A stretch of 64,000 bases of DNA from NCBI GenBank assembly GCA_019636795.1, contig JAHBWW010000004.1, positions 124,001 through 188,000 of the forward strand, in the 5' to 3' direction. The DNA comes from Phycisphaeraceae bacterium (GTDB lineage Bacteria > Planctomycetota > Phycisphaerae > Phycisphaerales > UBA1924). This document shows, in pieces, positions 1 to 9,120 of the stretch (position 1 is the first letter of the stretch; each line of letters begins with the position of its first letter). The notes below the pieces were generated by a model, which saw only the letters and a list, made by a program, of their open reading frames with translations, did no database searches and had not been told where the DNA came from. A program made the position numbers and the translations under genes.

Positions 1-26
1 ACACTTTACCCTCACCCGCTGGGTTT

Positions 27-572
27 ATGACCGACGCGGCCGCGGCAGTCCGGAGCCTAGCTGAACAGTTACACACCATCGCGGTGGCGCAGTTCGCCTT
101 GGAACGAGCAGGCCACACCCTGCAACCAACAGCCCTGGTGTCCGAAGCCTGGCTGCGACTGATGCGTACTCCGGGAGCCGAGTATCGCACCGAGGCCGAG
201 TTTCGGTCTCTGGCGGCGACGGTGGTGCGGAACATATTGGTGGATCACGCCCGCTCGCGACGTGCGACTCGACGAGGCGGAGGGATGGTGCGCGTGCCGG
301 CGGAACTCGATGAGATTCCCCAGTTCGATTCCCCGAGAGAAATCGAAGCCCTGCACGAGGCACTTGAGCGACTCGCGGCCAGGAAGCCGGACCTGGCCCG
401 CATCGTGGAACTCAAGTTTTTCGGCGGCCTGAGCGCGGCCCAGATCGCAGTGCAGATGGGCATGACCGAGCGGAACGTGCGCAAGGACTGGACGCTGGCG
501 CGCGTGCTGTTGCGGCGACTGATGGGCGCGGCGGGCGTCGGACCCGACGAGACACACACCCAGAGCGCATAG
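27..572 (+). CDS. ECF-family RNA polymerase sigma factor (planctomycete/acidobacterial type)
   Basis: 181 aa. The N-terminal half carries the sigma region 2 signature of this group (GHTLQPTALVSEAWLRL followed by FRSLAATVVRNILVDHAR). The C-terminal half has a region 4 helix-turn-helix (IVELKFFGGLSAAQIAVQMGM, then TERNVRKDW). It would direct RNA polymerase to a specific promoter set. The frame stays open to the left edge, so translation could begin before the window, but the ATG at 27 gives a product of normal length. The stop lies 18 bases before the next gene, a membrane Ser/Thr kinase. That sigma-kinase pairing is very common in planctomycetes and suggests the kinase controls this factor or its output, which is an inference. 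No anti-sigma factor is visible. Confidence 0.9.
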   Translation: MTDAAAAVRSLAEQLHTIAVAQFALERAGHTLQPTALVSEAWLRLMRTPGAEYRTEAEFRSLAATVVRNILVDHARSRRATRRGGGMVRVPAELDEIPQFDSPREIEALHEALERLAARKPDLARIVELKFFGGLSAAQIAVQMGMTERNVRKDWTLARVLLRRLMGAAGVGPDETHTQSA

Positions 573-590
573 CAGGAGACGGATCAGGCG

Positions 591-2990
591 ATGCGGCCAC
601 AGGCAGACGACAGGTTGGGCCAGCCCCACGCGACCGAGGAGAGCGGCGATGCCGTGGCCGCGAATAGTCCCGAAATCGAAGAACTCGTGTGCACCGATCG
701 CGTCTGCACCATCTTCGGGCAGGTCTTCGAAGCCCCGCCCGCCGATCGCGCCCGGCTGCTCGACGAACTGTCCTGCGGCGACGCGGTGCTCCAGGCCCAG
801 GTCAAGAGCCTGCTCGACGAAGCCGAAGTGATCGACCGCGAGGGGTTTCTCGATGCGCGCACGGGAACATGGGTCAGCAGAGTTTTGTCTGGCGATGAGC
901 CCGAGCCAAATCCGCCTATGCCCGAGGTCATCGGGCAGTACGCGATCACGGGCGTGCTGGGACAAGGAGGCACGGGCATCGTCTATCGCGGGCGCTCACC
1001 CGCTCCGCTCGAGCGCGACGTGGCGATCAAGGTGATGCGATCTGCCGGTTCGCCGCGCGACGCCCGGCGTTTCATGCGCGAGGTGAGCGTGATGGCGTCG
1101 ATGAGTCACCCCGCGGTGGCACAGGTGTACGACAGCGGACGACTGAGCGACGGGAGATGGTGGGCCGCCTGCGCTCTGGTCGAGGGCAAGCTCATCACGA
1201 CGGCGGCACTCGAAGGCAGGCTCGACTGGAGCCGGCGCGTGGATCTCGTGCGGCAGGCGGCCGAAGGCGTGCATCACGCCCATCAGCGAGGAATCATACA
1301 TCGCGACCTCAAGCCCTCGAACATCCTGGTGTCGAGTGACGATCACGGCCGGTCGCGGGCCACCGTCATCGACTTCGGCGTGGCCAGACTGGTCGGGGCG
1401 GGCAGCGCCAGGAGCGAACTGACCGAAGCGGGACTGGTGGTCGGGACGCTGGGGTACATGTCGCCCGAACAGATCGACGATCAGGATGTAGACGCGCGCT
1501 CGGACGTGTATGCACTGGGGCTGGTGCTCTCTGAAGTACTGACCGGCGCCCCCGCGCGGGCCCGCACGAGTCTGCGCCAGATGGCCAAGGCGGCAGCAGC
1601 GCCGGTGGACGTGCGACTCAGAGCCTGCGGCGGACGCGAGCACGATCTCGAAGCCATCATGGCACGCGCGACAGACCCGGATCCGGCCCGCCGCTATGCC
1701 TCGGCCCAGCACATGGCCGACGATCTCGAACGCGTCCTGACCGGCATGCCGGTGACGGCACGCAAGAACAACGCAGCCTATCACGCGCAGTTGCTGGCCC
1801 GGCGCCATCCGATGGCGTCGTTGGTGTCGCTGGCGTGCGCCGCATTGCTGGTGATACTGGTGATCAACATCGTGGCCTCGCGGAGCCGACTGGCGCGCGA
1901 GGTGCAGGACCAGCGCGAACTGATCGCCTCGCTCATCGTCGAGACGCTCGACCGCCTGAGCGTGCTCAGCGGGACAGCCGAATCGAGGGCAGCCATGGTC
2001 GAACTGCTCATGGAACGCGTCCAGAGGCTGCTGCCAGCGGATCCGGACAACCATGATCTGCAGGCCGCTCTGGCACGCTTGCTGCGCGAGCGCGGAGACT
2101 TGCGCTACCTCGACGGTGATCTGGCAGATGCGATGGGCGAGTTTGGTCGCTCGATGGCGCTCTACGAGGCTCTCCACCGCCGTGACCCGCGCAACATCGA
2201 ACTCGGGCGACGCTACGCCGAATCGGTGGTACGCATGGGCGACATGCAGCGGGTGCTGTTTGAAGGCCAGGAGTATCTGGCGACCTACGACGCGGCGATG
2301 CTCATTCAGAGGCAACTGCTGGAGATGGATCCATCGCACATAGGAGTGCGCGATGATCTGTGCTGGAGTTACGAACGGCTCAGGCTGCGGTACGAACAGC
2401 CCGAGCACTGGGCCGAGATGGAAGCCTGGCTCATCGAGCGACTCCATCTGGCCGAGGCATTGTTCAACGATTCACCCGGTCGGATTCTGAGCAAGTACAA
2501 TCTTTCGTCGGCACACTACCGTTTGGCCAACCACTACCGACAGACCAGGGACTTTGCGGCATGCGCGATGCATACCAGAGCAGCAATGGAGTTGGCCGAC
2601 CAACTCGTTCATCTGCAGCCCGATCGCTCGGCCTTCGTCGAGCATCTGGTGCTTGTCGGGCGCAATCAACTCCGGCTTGACACGACTGCCAACCGGACTG
2701 ATCAGGCCAGGTTCCAGCTTGACGACATGCTTGAACGAACGCGCCAGCACAGTCGTCTTCAGCCTGGAAACGCCTTTGCCGAAGGCCTGCTCGCCTTCAC
2801 GCTGAGCCTTGGTGCGGATATGGCACTGCAGTGGGGCGATACATCGCGTGCTCATTTGTTGGCCAGCGAGTGTCTGGAGGTGCTGGCGGGGCTAGACGCG
2901 AGAGGAATCAATACGGTCGAGAATGCCGTGTCGGCGCGGTCGATGATTCGCAAAACGCTGACTCACCTCGCCGAAGCGAGTAAGAACTAG
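591..2990 (+). CDS. membrane-anchored serine/threonine protein kinase with TPR-like C-terminal region
   Basis: 799 aa. A roughly 110-residue N-terminal region precedes a Hanks-type kinase domain with a glycine-rich loop (VLGQGGTGIVYRG), catalytic loop HRDLKPSN (His at about residue 237), DFG and the GYMSPEQ activation segment, so it should be an active kinase. One transmembrane helix lies near residues 407-430. The rest is alpha-helical with TPR-like character, typical of planctomycete kinases whose C-terminus binds partners or ligands. The kinase domain is on the N-terminal, cytoplasmic side. The gene follows the ECF sigma factor by 18 bases and is probably co-transcribed. The specific substrate cannot be read from sequence. 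Confidence 0.9.
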   Translation: MRPQADDRLGQPHATEESGDAVAANSPEIEELVCTDRVCTIFGQVFEAPPADRARLLDELSCGDAVLQAQVKSLLDEAEVIDREGFLDARTGTWVSRVLSGDEPEPNPPMPEVIGQYAITGVLGQGGTGIVYRGRSPAPLERDVAIKVMRSAGSPRDARRFMREVSVMASMSHPAVAQVYDSGRLSDGRWWAACALVEGKLITTAALEGRLDWSRRVDLVRQAAEGVHHAHQRGIIHRDLKPSNILVSSDDHGRSRATVIDFGVARLVGAGSARSELTEAGLVVGTLGYMSPEQIDDQDVDARSDVYALGLVLSEVLTGAPARARTSLRQMAKAAAAPVDVRLRACGGREHDLEAIMARATDPDPARRYASAQHMADDLERVLTGMPVTARKNNAAYHAQLLARRHPMASLVSLACAALLVILVINIVASRSRLAREVQDQRELIASLIVETLDRLSVLSGTAESRAAMVELLMERVQRLLPADPDNHDLQAALARLLRERGDLRYLDGDLADAMGEFGRSMALYEALHRRDPRNIELGRRYAESVVRMGDMQRVLFEGQEYLATYDAAMLIQRQLLEMDPSHIGVRDDLCWSYERLRLRYEQPEHWAEMEAWLIERLHLAEALFNDSPGRILSKYNLSSAHYRLANHYRQTRDFAACAMHTRAAMELADQLVHLQPDRSAFVEHLVLVGRNQLRLDTTANRTDQARFQLDDMLERTRQHSRLQPGNAFAEGLLAFTLSLGADMALQWGDTSRAHLLASECLEVLAGLDARGINTVENAVSARSMIRKTLTHLAEASKN

Positions 2991-3128
2991 TCGCGTGGGA
3001 GTAATGCAGGTTCGATACGACGTGCGGTACCCGCCGGGCCGCGCCAGCCGAGCGTGAAGCTTCAAGTCACAAAGCCGCTCCGCCGTCACTGGGGGGCGAC
3101 GGAGCAGTGGGGTGGCCAGTTGCATGTA

Positions 3129-4097
3129 TCAGGGGCAACCGGCGTTGAACATGTCCAGGAAGCGGGCGACATCAAAGAAGTCGAACAGGCCGTCGCCGTT
3201 GGTGTCGGCTGCGGGCAGCTGGGCCGAGAAGAGATTGAGAAACAACGCGACATCGAAGAAGTTCAGATCGCCCGAGATGTCGTAATCGGCCGGACACGAG
3301 ACAAGACCCTGCGCGGGCGCGATGCCGCGCACCGGAACCATGAGATCAAACGTGCGAAGGATCTGGCCGGTGCCTGCGTGCATCTCGTGGACGAGCCCGT
3401 CACTGCCGCCGACGTACAGCAGCCCGCGATGAGCCAGGATCGCTGCAGCGTCGTTGGGCACAGGGAACGTCGCAGTGTAACTGACCCCGCCGACGAACTT
3501 GTCAAAGGTGTAGACGGTGCCGGCGTCCTCGCTGAAGAACGTCGTGCCCGCCAGATACATGCGCTGGGGCCCGAAGGCCATGGCGTTGATCATCGAACCG
3601 CACGCGGCAAAGAACTGGAAGTCGTTCATGCCCACCGGCGACCGCAGGGCCAGCGAGTTTTGTCCACCGACGAACAGGCCCCCGGCGTCGATGCCGATCG
3701 CGCTGATGTCGCCGGTCGGGACAGATCGCGTCTCGATGACAGAGTGATCGGCCGGGTCGATCGTGATGATCGTGCTGCCCGTGTTGGCGATGAGCAGTTG
3801 TGCGCCGGTCCACGCCATGGCGTGCGCCTGGCCCGGAATCGTGAACGTGCCGGTGACCTGGTTGGTCGCCAGATCAAAGACATACACGTCGTCGAGCAGC
3901 CCGCCGAGATAGAGGGTGCCGTCGGCCACCGCCATCGACTGCACCGCGCCGGTGCAGACGCCGCGATGCCCGACAACACCGGTGTCCAGATCGATGGTTT
4001 GAACAAGTCCTGACAGGCCGGTGACAATGAGTTCTTCGGCCGATGCCCCGGTGGCCAGACCGCTGATCGCGAGCAGGCCGAGTGTAATGCGCTTCAT
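3129..4097 (-). CDS. secreted beta-propeller-like protein with C-terminal GC-type dockerin
   Basis: 322 aa. The N-terminus is a signal peptide (MKRITLGLLAISGLATGASA). The middle is a series of short beta-rich repeats (LYLGGLLDDVYVFDL, LLIANTGSTIITID, LFVGG, LYVGGSDGLVHEM) that resemble propeller blades. The last 50 residues hold two EF-hand-like calcium loops, each followed by FFDVAxFLxxF, ending NAGCP. This is the GC-type dockerin common in Phycisphaerae. Start chosen from the strong ribosome site CAGGAG upstream of ATG at 4097. The same tail occurs on the amylase at 41914-44664. Function unknown; probably extracellular or cell-surface. The first loop is less canonical than the second. Confidence 0.75.
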   Translation of the reverse strand: MKRITLGLLAISGLATGASAEELIVTGLSGLVQTIDLDTGVVGHRGVCTGAVQSMAVADGTLYLGGLLDDVYVFDLATNQVTGTFTIPGQAHAMAWTGAQLLIANTGSTIITIDPADHSVIETRSVPTGDISAIGIDAGGLFVGGQNSLALRSPVGMNDFQFFAACGSMINAMAFGPQRMYLAGTTFFSEDAGTVYTFDKFVGGVSYTATFPVPNDAAAILAHRGLLYVGGSDGLVHEMHAGTGQILRTFDLMVPVRGIAPAQGLVSCPADYDISGDLNFFDVALFLNLFSAQLPAADTNGDGLFDFFDVARFLDMFNAGCP

Positions 4098-4244
4098 GAA
4101 ACGTCTCCTGTGGATGATGCTGCTTGAAGTCGCCGCGAAGCACGTTGCTCGCTCGACACCAACATCTTCGCCTGTGAACAGGAATCACAGGCACCACTCT
4201 TTGGTGGGGTCGCTGTGGCACGCTGGCTGGGGGGAGCGACGCGA

Positions 4245-5054
4245 TCAGAGATGTTCGGTGTTCAGCGCGGGCCGGGCGCGGCCGATGAAACGGCTGAGCA
4301 GTTCGCCACGACTCGATACACCAAAGTGCCGGTGCAGGGCCAGCACATGGTCATGGACGGTCGCGCGACTCAGATCGAGCTCGTAGGCGATCTGTTTCTC
4401 GGCGTCGCCGCGCAGCAACCGGGACAGAACCTGCCTTTGGCGCTGGGTGAGTGTGGCAAGTCGCGGCTCATCGGCTCTGGCAAGAAAGGATCCGAACGCA
4501 CGCCCGACCTCGTCATGCACCAGCCCGATGATGGCGCGGTCGCGCGGCGTGAACCCGACATCGCCGACCTCGCGGTGGATCCAGATCGAGACGGACCTTC
4601 CGGGAATGTCGGTCGCGCGCACGCTCATGACATAGTCGTCGATGCCGCACGCCCGATGGACCTCGTTGAAGGTCCGCGAGCGATACCACGACGTGCGGCC
4701 CCAGATCTCGTCACGCGAGAGTGTCAGCCCCTGGCCGGTGAACCGGTTGATATACGGATACTCGGGCGTGTGTTCAACGGGCACGGACTGCGAGTACTCA
4801 CGCCATCGGGATTCGGACTGCTGGTCTGCCCAGCCGATGCGGTGCGTCGCAAGCGAGCGCATGGGACCATCGGCCGCTGGCCCGAGATTCACCAGTTCGG
4901 CCATGATGATCACACGCGCCCCGACCAGCGTCCGCAGACTTTCGATGAGTCGAACGCGCCAACCGTCGGTGTCTGCTCCAAGCTCGCGGCACTCGTCGAC
5001 GATGCGGTGGCAGTGATGCGTGTCATGACTGGAGAGATGATCGAGCAAGCGCAA
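4245..5054 (-). CDS. LuxR-family transcriptional regulator
   Basis: About 269 aa. The last 65 residues form a LuxR/GerE helix-turn-helix (LTQRQRQVLSRLLRGDAEKQ, then LSRATVHDHVLALHRHFGV), the usual DNA-binding end of this family. The upstream 180 residues look like a degenerate PAS/GAF sensory region and contain no recognisable acyl-homoserine-lactone domain. The start is uncertain: the longest form begins with TTG at 5054, and no good ATG exists before the sensory region. It stands alone on the minus strand with no obvious target operon beside it. Confidence 0.8.
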   Translation of the reverse strand: MRLLDHLSSHDTHHCHRIVDECRELGADTDGWRVRLIESLRTLVGARVIIMAELVNLGPAADGPMRSLATHRIGWADQQSESRWREYSQSVPVEHTPEYPYINRFTGQGLTLSRDEIWGRTSWYRSRTFNEVHRACGIDDYVMSVRATDIPGRSVSIWIHREVGDVGFTPRDRAIIGLVHDEVGRAFGSFLARADEPRLATLTQRQRQVLSRLLRGDAEKQIAYELDLSRATVHDHVLALHRHFGVSSRGELLSRFIGRARPALNTEHL

Positions 5055-5132
5055 CGGGCCTCCGCCACTGAGTATATCAGGCGTGTCAAGAGGCTCGGCC
5101 GATGCAATCGCGAGCCGCTGGGTAGCGATGCG

Positions 5133-5867
5133 TCAGAATGAATACGGATCGCGGATCTGCGGCCGCCTTCGAGGCGTTTCGGGTGTTGGCTGGCCGATGG
5201 CTTCGCGGGCAGTGGCAGCCAGAACCTGATGCAGTTTTTCGTGGAATGGCAGAGCATCGAGGCGTTCGAGGCAGTCATCGACGCGCCACGCCGGTGGCTC
5301 GCCGGTGTCGATCGCAGCGATGGCACTGTCGCCGAGCGTTTCGTACGTCGATTCAAACCACGCAACCGGGATCGGGCCGCTGAACTCGTCCTTTGACATC
5401 CGACTCTCGACGCGTTCGAGCGGCACGGGCGGCAGTACCTTGCAGCGGCAACTGATCTCACTGACCGCAACGATGGGCCACAAACCATCTCGAGTCAGCG
5501 GTTCGCGGGCCAGAGCCACGACCGCCACGCCGCGTCGCAATCCCGCCTCGCCGAGCGTGCGGGCATCCAGACCAATCAGCGGCGGCTGGACCAGATAGAA
5601 CCCCGGCGCGATCGGATCGGGCACATCGGCCGGTGCCGTGACCAGACGCACAGGCCCGGCCTCGGCTGCGAGCAGGCGCAGTTGCCGCCGCGCTTCCTGA
5701 AGCGGCAGCGCGATGCGGGCGATGCGTTCAAAATCGTCGGCACGCCGCGCCTTGACCAGTGCCCGGGCCGCCAGCGACTCGGCCTCGACGTACCGAGTCT
5801 CGGCCAGAGCCTGCGAGGCTCTTTCCATCAGCACATCAATCGGATTGGTTCGTGTCACGTCGGCCAT
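5133..5867 (-). CDS. conserved hypothetical protein
   Basis: 244 aa from ATG at 5867. I do not recognise the family. The N-terminal 60 residues are helical and alanine-rich (ASQALAETRYVEAESLAARA), reminiscent of one tetratricopeptide unit. The middle is a compact alpha/beta stretch (FYLVQPPLIGLDARTLGEAG). The C-terminus is charged and proline-rich. It lies 13 bases downstream of the next minus-strand gene (5881-6507), so the two probably form an operon. Soluble, with no signal peptide or membrane segment. Confidence 0.6.
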   Translation of the reverse strand: MADVTRTNPIDVLMERASQALAETRYVEAESLAARALVKARRADDFERIARIALPLQEARRQLRLLAAEAGPVRLVTAPADVPDPIAPGFYLVQPPLIGLDARTLGEAGLRRGVAVVALAREPLTRDGLWPIVAVSEISCRCKVLPPVPLERVESRMSKDEFSGPIPVAWFESTYETLGDSAIAAIDTGEPPAWRVDDCLERLDALPFHEKLHQVLAATAREAIGQPTPETPRRRPQIRDPYSF

Positions 5868-5880
5868 CAAACTACGTCGC

Positions 5881-6507
5881 TTACGCGCCGATCTGTCCCG
5901 CCTGATCGGCCAGCGCCTGAAGGAAGCGTTCCCACTGATTGGCCTCGAGGTTCATATCGATCTCCAGCACCTCGGCCAGGGCTGAAAAATCCTGAATCTG
6001 GAGCGCCCGTTTGATCTCGGTCAAGTTGTCGCTCAGCGTGTCGATGTGGGCTGGACCCGTGCGAACAGCACCGTCAGCCGCTTCGACCCGCACGCTCTCG
6101 GGATCGATCGCCCCGAGCGTCGCGCTCTTGTCCACCACGTCGCGCACGATCGCCCACGATGTCAGGGCCCGCTGGAGCGGTCCGAACGCCTCTTCGATAT
6201 GCCCCGACTGGAACAGACGCACCGCTTCGGCCTGATCCGTCCGCACCTGTCCCAGCAGATCCGCCGCGTCGAGCAGCGTTGTCTGAATGAACGGCCCGGG
6301 AAGGGTCGAGAGCAGCCGCAGTTCGCCGATGCCCGCGTCATGATCCGGCGGTTCATCGAGCATCGCAGCCGGCAGCGGCGAGCCATCGGCATGCACTTCG
6401 ATAATCAGCCGCCCCTGCTTTTCCGCAGCCCCCCGCCCCAGTTCGAGCGCTTCGGCCACCGATCGGGCTTCCATCTCCAGCAGCGTGTCGTCGAGTCGAA
6501 TCTTCAT
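5881..6507 (-). CDS. conserved hypothetical protein
   Basis: 208 aa, beginning MKIRLDDTLLEMEARSVAEA at an ATG near a possible promoter. The acidic, mostly helical sequence has no signal peptide, membrane helix or catalytic motif that I can identify. The N-terminal 60 residues look like a small beta-rich domain; the remainder is helical. It is the first gene of a likely two-gene unit with 5133-5867. I cannot assign a function. Confidence 0.6.
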   Translation of the reverse strand: MKIRLDDTLLEMEARSVAEALELGRGAAEKQGRLIIEVHADGSPLPAAMLDEPPDHDAGIGELRLLSTLPGPFIQTTLLDAADLLGQVRTDQAEAVRLFQSGHIEEAFGPLQRALTSWAIVRDVVDKSATLGAIDPESVRVEAADGAVRTGPAHIDTLSDNLTEIKRALQIQDFSALAEVLEIDMNLEANQWERFLQALADQAGQIGA

Positions 6508-6608
6508 CCCACCAGTCTACACGATCCGGCCGGGGTTGCGCAGCCCCTCGGCCGCTCATCATGATGATTTCACACCGCCCCCGACCGCAGGCTCTATATC
6601 CGCCGGCT

Positions 6609-7193
6609 TTATTGGCCGCCGCGGGCCAGCCTCCGCTTGTGCTTGTGGATCAGCCGCAGGTTGCGGGCATATATGACAATTCCCGTGCTTTGCCCGATCA
6701 CGCCGACGATATCCACACGCCAGACGAAATACGTAAACAGGCTCATCCCCCCAATCAGACTGAACCACCAGAAGATCTCGGGCACCTGACTCTGGCCGCT
6801 CCTTTCGCTGACAACCCACTGCACAAACATGCGGCCAAAGAACGCCGCCTGCCCAATCAGCCCGATCGCAATCCAGGCGAAGTTCGTCCAACTCGTGATG
6901 TTGAAGAATCCAAGCAGCGTTCGTTCGAGCCCGGGCTTCTGGTTGAGTACCTCGGCCTGTGCGTCGAGCACATTGAGCAGGTCAACCGCTGTCAGGCTCT
7001 CGTGCACAAGGTGCGGCGGCCCGACGATGCGATAGCGGACCGGCTGGCTCCCGACTTCAACCGCCACGCGCACGCGCTCGCCGCCGATACGGACTTCATA
7101 GTCGAAGGCTTCACGCGTCAGGGTCGGCTGCAACACGAGCCACACGCCGACCGCGATCAGCGCCACCATTGCGACCACCGGACCCGGCTTCAT
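6609..7193 (-). CDS. lipid A biosynthesis N-terminal (LABN) domain membrane protein
   Basis: 194 aa from ATG at 7193. One membrane helix at the N-terminus is followed by a periplasmic segment of about 70 residues. Then come three membrane helices with the family signature (FFGRMFVQWVVSERSGQSQVP, IFWWFSLIGG, YARNLRLIHKHKR). This matches the LABN domain found beside or fused to lipid-A-disaccharide synthase and glycosyltransferases. The start overlaps the stop of the upstream glycosyltransferase by four bases (ATGA), so the two are translationally coupled. A role in transfer or flipping of a lipid-linked sugar is inferred from this pairing. Confidence 0.8.
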   Translation of the reverse strand: MKPGPVVAMVALIAVGVWLVLQPTLTREAFDYEVRIGGERVRVAVEVGSQPVRYRIVGPPHLVHESLTAVDLLNVLDAQAEVLNQKPGLERTLLGFFNITSWTNFAWIAIGLIGQAAFFGRMFVQWVVSERSGQSQVPEIFWWFSLIGGMSLFTYFVWRVDIVGVIGQSTGIVIYARNLRLIHKHKRRLARGGQ

Positions 7194-7960
7194 GGGCGAG
7201 CCTCCGCAGCCGCGAGTTCGACCGCCTCGACCGGCGTGCGCCGCGAGCGCATGTAGCGCACGGCGAAACAATCGACCAGTCCCGGGATCGCTCGCTTGAG
7301 AATCCCCGCCTTGCCGTACTTCGTTTCGCCTGCCGAGCGCTGGCGATGGACGACCGGCATCTCGACGACGCGATAGCCAAGGTCGCGCGCCGTGACGGGG
7401 ATGAACCGGTGCATGCCGCGCAGGTTCAGCGGGAGAGCACGTGCGACTTCGCGTTTCATCACTCGCAGCGAACACCCCGTATCGCGCACGCGATCACCGA
7501 GAATCAACCGCCGGAACACCCGCCCAACCGCGCTGGTGCGCCGCCGCATCCAGTTGTCGCGCCGCGAGCGGCTTCGGTCGCCCTGCACCACATCGGCCCC
7601 CGAGCGTTCGAGCAGGTCGAGCATCGCCGGCAGGTCGGCCGGATCATTCTGCAGGTCGGCGTCCATGGTCGCGATGAGCCGCCCGCGCGCGACAGCGAAC
7701 CCGGCCGCAAACGCCGCGCTCTGCCCGCAGCCTCTGCCCGGCGGGGTGTTGCTCATGGCGATGACCCGCACCCAGTCGCGGCCGCTCGCAGCGTCGAGCG
7801 CTCGAGCCCGCGTGGCGTCGGTCGAGCCATCATCGACGATGATCAGTTCAAACAGAATACCCGCATGGGCGAAGGTACGTTCGATCTCGCCGACGAGCGC
7901 AGCGACATTGCCCTCCTCGTTGTGGGCCGGAGTGACGACGGACAGATCGATTGCCGGCAA
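7190..7960 (-). CDS. family 2 glycosyltransferase (dolichol-phosphate-mannose synthase type)
   Basis: About 256 aa. GT-A fold: SVVTPAHNEEGNVAALV at the N-terminus, ELIIVDDGSTD, the metal-binding MDADLQNDP motif, and the later GCSLRVMKREV segment typical of DPM1/ArnC-like enzymes that charge a polyprenyl phosphate with a sugar. It lacks the C-terminal membrane helices of many homologues; the coupled LABN gene downstream may supply the membrane part. The start is uncertain. I prefer TTG at 7960 because an AGGA lies 7 bases before it and the product then starts right at the catalytic domain. A longer form from TTG at 8038 is possible. Confidence 0.85.
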   Translation of the reverse strand: MPAIDLSVVTPAHNEEGNVAALVGEIERTFAHAGILFELIIVDDGSTDATRARALDAASGRDWVRVIAMSNTPPGRGCGQSAAFAAGFAVARGRLIATMDADLQNDPADLPAMLDLLERSGADVVQGDRSRSRRDNWMRRRTSAVGRVFRRLILGDRVRDTGCSLRVMKREVARALPLNLRGMHRFIPVTARDLGYRVVEMPVVHRQRSAGETKYGKAGILKRAIPGLVDCFAVRYMRSRRTPVEAVELAAAEARP

Positions 7961-8064
7961 TGAGACATCCTGCACGTCAGGAGGGTAGGGAGGACGTGCG
8001 CATGAGAAATGGCGCAGACCCGCGGGGGTTTGCGCCAATGGTGAGTCAGAACTGAAAGCAGGAT

Positions 8065-8670
8065 TCAGCGACGGCGGCGCAGCCCCGTGATTGCCCCGAG
8101 GCCCAGCAGTGCGACCGCACCGGGCGCGGGCACAGCATCAAACGCAACTTCCGCCAGGCCCGTGTACTGCGTCGAGCCGTTGTTGGCCAGGATCGTGATC
8201 TTGACGCTGCTGATGTTGTGCGTCAGGCCGAAATCAAAGGTCTGGGCCACATGCACATGAGGCAGCGCCGACACATTGAGCAGCGAACCGATGAGGTTGC
8301 TGTCGGCGTCGAAGAGTTCGAGGTTGAATCGTGTGATGGCGTAGCCCGGGTCGGCCGCGACGCCGTTGGACAGGTGGTTCCACATATGGAACCGGGCCAG
8401 CGACTGAGGATCATTGAAGGAAAACGTCGCCCAGGCGTTGCCCGCCTGAAGAGCGCCCGATGCGGTGGTCCAGTGGTTGAAAGTAGTGTATGTAGCATGG
8501 ACGCTGTCGAGGCCAAACCCGGCGGGCAGGCCGCTGCCGTTGATGGCGTTGGTCACAAGATACTGGTTGTTGAACTCACTGCCGGCGACGGCCGAGTCGG
8601 GCTGGATGAGCTGCGCGTGGGCGAAGCCGGAAGCGAGAGTAACAGCGGCAATCATTGCAGTGTATCGCAT
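8065..8670 (-). CDS. secreted protein with PEP-CTERM-like sorting tail
   Basis: 201 aa from ATG at 8670. Signal peptide MRYTAMIAAVTLASGFAHA. The beta-rich body (NLELFDADSNLIGSLLNVS, SSVKITILANN) resembles a galactose-binding/discoidin-like jelly roll. The C-terminus is VPAPGAVALLGLGAITGLRRRR, a PEP-CTERM variant with a short hydrophobic helix and arginine cluster, processed by exosortase-type systems in planctomycetes. No exosortase gene is in the window. Three further proteins with this tail are encoded at 29.9-32.3 kb. Confidence 0.75.
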   Translation of the reverse strand: MRYTAMIAAVTLASGFAHAQLIQPDSAVAGSEFNNQYLVTNAINGSGLPAGFGLDSVHATYTTFNHWTTASGALQAGNAWATFSFNDPQSLARFHMWNHLSNGVAADPGYAITRFNLELFDADSNLIGSLLNVSALPHVHVAQTFDFGLTHNISSVKITILANNGSTQYTGLAEVAFDAVPAPGAVALLGLGAITGLRRRR

Positions 8671-9120
8671 GGTCAAGATCCTCAGTTTGTTCCAGAATAC
8701 TCGTCTTGTTTCGGCCGAGCCAAGCCGCGCTCCCAGGAGCAGGACACACATGGACTCAATCGACCCGACAACGCATTGGGCCGACATGACTGGCAGCATC
8801 CGGCGAGCCGCCAGGTGGTGCGGGCAACCGGACTCGTTCAACGTTCCACGTCGAGCGTGGGGGCAGGGCAGGATGCCATTCGTGATCTCACCCCATCGTG
8901 CTATCACCCCAGGCGGCCGTGCCAGCGCGCAAAGCAGGACGAACTACTCTTCAAGTTACCTGCTGTTGTGCGAACTGCAAGGCAGAGAGGAAAATTATTT
9001 TGGCTCGTGGAGGCTGGCCCGATGCTGCCGGCGCATGAAAGTGGGGTTGATCCCGGAGGATCAACCCCATGCTGTGGCGTGATATGAACGCTGCGCGACG
9101 TGCGCTGCGTTTCGAGGGCT
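8671..9120. other. intergenic region, about 450 bp
   Basis: No convincing gene on either strand. The only clear structure is the hairpin at 9043-9068, listed separately. The left part presumably holds the promoter of the PEP-CTERM-like gene that starts at 8670. Confidence 0.5.
9043..9068 (-). terminator. hairpin terminator of the FN3 gene
   Basis: A perfect 11-bp stem, GGGGTTGATCC paired with GGATCAACCCC, encloses a 4-base loop. It lies 52 bases beyond the stop of the minus-strand gene at 9121-9804. The T-tract is weak (ACTTTC on the minus strand), so this is a probable rather than certain intrinsic terminator. Confidence 0.55.
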